A stretch of 8,537 nt of DNA from an uncultured Verrucomicrobiota bacterium (GTDB taxonomy: Bacteria > Verrucomicrobiota > Verrucomicrobiae > Opitutales > Opitutaceae). Shown piece by piece: positions 5,926 through 8,537 of the stretch. The translations under genes and the position numbers were made by a program. Location: contig CAMLQS010000219.1 of assembly GCA_946482165.1 (NCBI GenBank), positions 1-8,537 of the forward strand, in the 5' to 3' direction. Numbering within the stretch: position 1 is the stretch's first letter; the number at the start of each line of letters is the position of its first letter. The notes under the pieces were generated by a model. The model made no database searches. It was not told the origin of the DNA and saw only the letters and a list, made by a program, of their open reading frames with translations.

Positions 5926-8229
5926 ATGTCCGCCATCACCCTGCCCCCGCCCCCAGTTCCTCCCGCTGAAGTCTTCCACCTCGGCGCCGCGCGCAATCCC
6001 GCCGGGGCCGAGATCGGCGTCGACTCCATCAGCCTGCTCCTGAACGGCCGGCGCTGGATGCCCGTCATGGGCGAGCTGCACTACATCCGCGTCCCCGCCG
6101 ACCGCTGGCGCGAGGAGTTGCTCAAGATGAAGGCCGGCGGCATCGACTGCGTCGCGTCCTACGTTTTCTGGATTCACCACGAAGAGACCGAGGGCGCCCA
6201 CGATTGGTCTGGCGACCGCGACCTTCGCCGCTTCGTCGCCGCCGTTCGCGACGCCGGTCTCACCACCGTCGTCCGTCTCGGACCTTGGTGCCACGGCGAG
6301 GTCCGCCACGGCGGGCTCCCCGATTGGGTCGTTTCCGGTTTTGGCGAAAAAGCCCGCACCGACGCCCCCGCCTACCTCGCCGTCGTCCGCCGCCATTTCG
6401 CCGCCATCTTCGCGCAACTTGACGGCCTGCTCTGGAAACAGGGCGGCCCCATCGTCGCCTTCCAGATCGAGAACGAATACTTCGGCCCCGCCGAGCACCT
6501 CCTCACCATCAAGCGCCTCGCCGTCGAGGCGGGACTCGACGCGCCCTTCTACACCCGCACCGGCTGGTTCGATCCATCCACTCCGGTGCCATTCGGCGAA
6601 CTGCTCCCGCTCTACGGCGGTTATCCCGAGGGTTTTTGGGACCGCGAGATCACTCCGATGCCCAACGCCTACCCGGCGAACTTCCGCTTCAGCCCCCGGC
6701 GCACCGACGTCGGCATCGCATCCGACCTCAAGGGCGGCCGGGACTCCGACGATCCCGCCGACACCGCGCGCTACCCCTTTCTCACCTGCGAAATCGGCGG
6801 CGGCATGATGAGCGCCTACCATCGCCGCATTCGCATCGACCCGCGCGACATCGAGGCCCTCGTCCTCACCAAGCTCGGCTCCGGCGGCAACCTGCCCGGC
6901 TACTACATGTATCACGGCGGCATCAACCCCGAGGGCCGCACCTCCCTCCAGGAGACGCAGGCCACCCGATACTGGAACGACCTCCCGGAGAAAAACTACG
7001 ACTTCCAGGCCCCGCTCGGCGCAGCCGGCCAGCTTCGCTCCCACTACCACGGGCTTCGTCGCCTTCACCTCTTCATCCGCGACCACGGCTCGCTCCTCGC
7101 CGGCCTGCCCGCCCGCTTCCCCGCCGAACGTCCCTCCGCACCCGACGACGTCTCCACCCTTCGCTGGTCCGCCCGCTCCGACGGCCGCCAGGGCTTCGTA
7201 TTCGTAAACAACTACGAGCGCCTTCGCGAGCTCCCCGCCAAGCCCGGCGTCCGCTTCTCCCTCAGCCTCGACGACGGCGCCCTCGTCGAGTTCCCCTCCT
7301 CGCCCGTCAGCATCCCGGCCGGCGCGTCCTTCATCTGGCCCTTCGGCCTCGAACTCGCGCCCGGCGTGCGCCTCGACCACGCCACCGCGCAACTTCTCTG
7401 TCACATCGACGAGGGCAAGGTCCGCACCGTCTTCTTCGCCGCCACCGCGGACATCCCCGCGGAATTCGCCTTCAACGGAGTCGCCCCGCGCACGCTGTCC
7501 CCCGGCCGCTCGGTCGCGCACACCGTCACCGGCCACGACGGCGCCGAGCTCCGCGTCGTCCTCCTCGACGAAGCCGACTCCCGCGCCCTCTGGAAAGCCG
7601 GGTGGCGAGGCCGCGAACGCGTCTTCCTCACCCGCGCCGGCCTGATCATCGACGGCGACACGCTCCGCCTCTCCGCCGAAAACTCCGCCGACCTCGCCGT
7701 CTCCGTCTTCCCCGCCCCCGACGCCCCAGCCGACGCGCTCTTCACCGCGCTCGCCCTCCCCCCCGTAGCGGAACGGCGGAGCCGTTTCGTCTCCGAAGCA
7801 TCGCTCCCGCTTTCCCAACTCCGTTCCGCCGGCCCCGCCCGCGAAATCCCCCTCGGCTGGACCAAGCCCGCCGTAGCCGTCGCTCCGGTCGACGCCGACT
7901 TCGCCGCCGCCGCCACCTGGCGCATCGAACTGCCCTCCGACTTCGATCCCGCTGCCACGCCGCTGCTCCGCCTCCGTTACGTGGGCGACGTGATTCGCAT
8001 CCGCGTCGGTGATCGCTTCGTGCTCGACGACTTCTTCAACGGGGACGTCGTCGAGTTCGATCTCTCCCGCGTCGCAGCCGAACTCGCCGCCGGCGCCCCG
8101 CTCACCGTCGAGATTCTCCCCCTCCGCCCCGACGCCCCCGTCCTCCTTCCGGAAGGTTCCCGCCCCACCGAGCCCACCGCCCGCCTCGATTCCGCCACGC
8201 TCGTCTCACGCCTTTCCGTGCAATTCTGA
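5926..8229 (+). CDS. Family GH35 beta-galactosidase-like glycoside hydrolase, divergent
   Basis: GH35 enzymes are retaining exo-glycosidases, mostly beta-galactosidases, on a TIM barrel. This 767-residue protein shows the barrel signatures in order: GELHYIRVP (49-57), KMKAGGIDCVASYVFW (67-82), RLGPWCHGE (117-125) with GGLPDW (129-134), and QIENEY (180-185) with acid/base E184. The likely nucleophile is E289 in TCEIGGGM. Y79, E125, N183 and E184 keep the exact relative spacing of human GLB1 (Y83, E129, N187, E188 from memory), but the gap to the nucleophile is about 25 residues longer and the usual tryptophan-containing TExW-type motif is absent. Beta-sandwich regions follow, with GFVFVNNYERL near 424-434 and a last jelly-roll-like part at about 665-767 containing LRYVGDVIRIRVGD. 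The N-terminus is proline-rich with no signal peptide, so a cytoplasmic enzyme acting on imported oligosaccharides is likely. Removing galactose from RG-I fragments would fit its neighbours, but specificity is unproven. The leader is pyrimidine-rich with no Shine-Dalgarno. Confidence 0.88.
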   Translation: MSAITLPPPPVPPAEVFHLGAARNPAGAEIGVDSISLLLNGRRWMPVMGELHYIRVPADRWREELLKMKAGGIDCVASYVFWIHHEETEGAHDWSGDRDLRRFVAAVRDAGLTTVVRLGPWCHGEVRHGGLPDWVVSGFGEKARTDAPAYLAVVRRHFAAIFAQLDGLLWKQGGPIVAFQIENEYFGPAEHLLTIKRLAVEAGLDAPFYTRTGWFDPSTPVPFGELLPLYGGYPEGFWDREITPMPNAYPANFRFSPRRTDVGIASDLKGGRDSDDPADTARYPFLTCEIGGGMMSAYHRRIRIDPRDIEALVLTKLGSGGNLPGYYMYHGGINPEGRTSLQETQATRYWNDLPEKNYDFQAPLGAAGQLRSHYHGLRRLHLFIRDHGSLLAGLPARFPAERPSAPDDVSTLRWSARSDGRQGFVFVNNYERLRELPAKPGVRFSLSLDDGALVEFPSSPVSIPAGASFIWPFGLELAPGVRLDHATAQLLCHIDEGKVRTVFFAATADIPAEFAFNGVAPRTLSPGRSVAHTVTGHDGAELRVVLLDEADSRALWKAGWRGRERVFLTRAGLIIDGDTLRLSAENSADLAVSVFPAPDAPADALFTALALPPVAERRSRFVSEASLPLSQLRSAGPAREIPLGWTKPAVAVAPVDADFAAAATWRIELPSDFDPAATPLLRLRYVGDVIRIRVGDRFVLDDFFNGDVVEFDLSRVAAELAAGAPLTVEILPLRPDAPVLLPEGSRPTEPTARLDSATLVSRLSVQF
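7768..7790. repeat. REP-like hairpin inside the GH35 coding sequence
   Basis: GCGGAACGGC (7768-7777), GGA, GCCGTTTCGT (7781-7790) folds into a 10-bp stem with two G-U pairs and a 3-nt loop, preceded by CCCCGTA. It encodes residues 615-622 (about AERRSRFV), using codons such as GTA and CGG that are scarce in the rest of the gene. The segment sits in what looks like a linker between beta-sandwich domains. Compact palindromes of this kind are typical of dispersed REP-like elements, but no second copy lies in this window, so the repeat identity is an inference. Confidence 0.4.
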
Positions 8230-8236
8230 TCAGCCT

Positions 8237-8267
8237 CATCTCACATCAGACATCACACATCTCACAT
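8237..8267. repeat. Direct repeat CATCTCACAT, two copies 21 bp apart
   Basis: CATCTCACAT occurs at 8237-8246 and 8258-8267, with the related CATCACACAT at 8251-8260 overlapping the second copy. The exact copies are 21 bp apart, about two helical turns. They fill most of the 50-bp gap between the GH35 stop and the next start, in a stretch almost free of G on the + strand and much richer in A/T than the rest of the window. It may be a regulator site or simply an unstructured leader for translation; I cannot distinguish these. Confidence 0.45.
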
Positions 8268-8279
8268 TTGTCTGCGCTC

Positions 8280-8537
8280 ATGCCCGCCGCATCCCGCCCC
8301 CTTTTCCGTGATCCCGTCCACGACGGCGCCGCCGATCCCGTCGTCGTCTGGAACCGCCAGACCGAAACCTGGTGGATGTTCTACACCAACCGCCGCGCGA
8401 AAGACCCCGCCATCCCCGACATCGCCTGGGTCCACGGCACCCGCCTCGGGATCGCTGAGTCGAACGATGGCGGCGCGACCTGGCGGCACGTCGGCTCCGC
8501 CAAGATCGACCTCCCCGCCGAGTTCGGCCCCGAGGCC
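8280..8537 (+). CDS. Five-bladed beta-propeller glycosidase-like protein (GH43/GH32/GH117 type), 3'-truncated
   Basis: An ATG at 8280 opens a frame that continues to the right edge, with 86 codons visible. The residues DPVHDGAADPVVVWNRQTET, followed by WWMFYTNRR, match the first blade of five-bladed propeller glycosidases, where an early Asp in a (A)DP motif is usually catalytic. Next come VHGTRLGIAESNDGGATW, another typical blade strand with the 'SxDGGxTW' turn. The known superfamily includes arabinosidases, xylosidases, fructosidases and galactosidases. I infer a glycosidase that trims side chains or oligomers of the same glycan as the PL4 and GH35 enzymes. There is no signal peptide, so it is likely cytoplasmic. 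It begins 50 bp after the GH35 gene, with no Shine-Dalgarno, and is probably co-transcribed with it. The exact family cannot be fixed from this fragment. Confidence 0.75.
   Translation, partial: MPAASRPLFRDPVHDGAADPVVVWNRQTETWWMFYTNRRAKDPAIPDIAWVHGTRLGIAESNDGGATWRHVGSAKIDLPAEFGPEA

Noticed and set aside
1618..7818. Three very long minus-strand open frames (1618-3492, 3725-5665, 5755-7818) opposite the exporter, peptidase and GH35 genes.
   Set aside because: They are Gly/Glu/Asp/Ala-rich, have no recognisable motif, and are the expected antisense shadow of GC-rich genes whose codons rarely read as stops on the other strand. The + strand frames carry full family motifs.
1..8537. Search by eye for CRISPR repeats, tRNA/rRNA genes, transposases, defence genes and phage genes.
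   Set aside because: None seen; coding density is high and every gap is under 200 bp.

Overview
The window is a high-GC, densely coded stretch of bacterial DNA. All five supported genes lie on the + strand, and two of them run off the window edges. Strongly C/G-ending codons, weak or absent Shine-Dalgarno sequences and the gene content (PL4 rhamnogalacturonan lyase, GH35, a beta-propeller glycosidase, S46 peptidase) suggest a polysaccharide-degrading Verrucomicrobiota, most likely of the Opitutaceae type. This placement is inferred from style and gene families; there is no marker gene here.

Layout: (1) 3-1661, 3' part of a family PL4 rhamnogalacturonan lyase, open to the left edge. (2) 1768-3510, a complete type I ABC exporter half-transporter (membrane domain fused to ATPase). 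(3) 3704-5812, a secreted S46-family serine dipeptidyl-peptidase; an alternative start lies at 3641. (4) 5926-8229, a divergent family GH35 beta-galactosidase-like enzyme with no visible signal peptide. (5) 8280 to the right edge, the first 86 codons of a five-bladed beta-propeller glycosidase-like protein. Intergenic gaps are 106, 193, 113 and 50 bp. None exceeds 300 bp, and none holds an RNA gene, insertion sequence or CRISPR array that I can see.

How the genes may work together: PL4, GH35 and the propeller enzyme fit one job, breaking down the rhamnogalacturonan I backbone of pectin and trimming galactose or arabinose from its side chains or oligomers. The short gap between GH35 and the propeller gene suggests co-transcription. 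The ABC exporter and the S46 peptidase sit between the lyase and the glycosidases and have no obvious sugar role; they may be unrelated neighbours.

I find no convincing new multi-gene system. The points most worth checking are the altered nucleophile region and extra segment in the GH35 enzyme, a REP-like hairpin embedded in its coding sequence, a two-copy direct repeat in the leader of the last gene, and nested inverted repeats at the end of the lyase gene.
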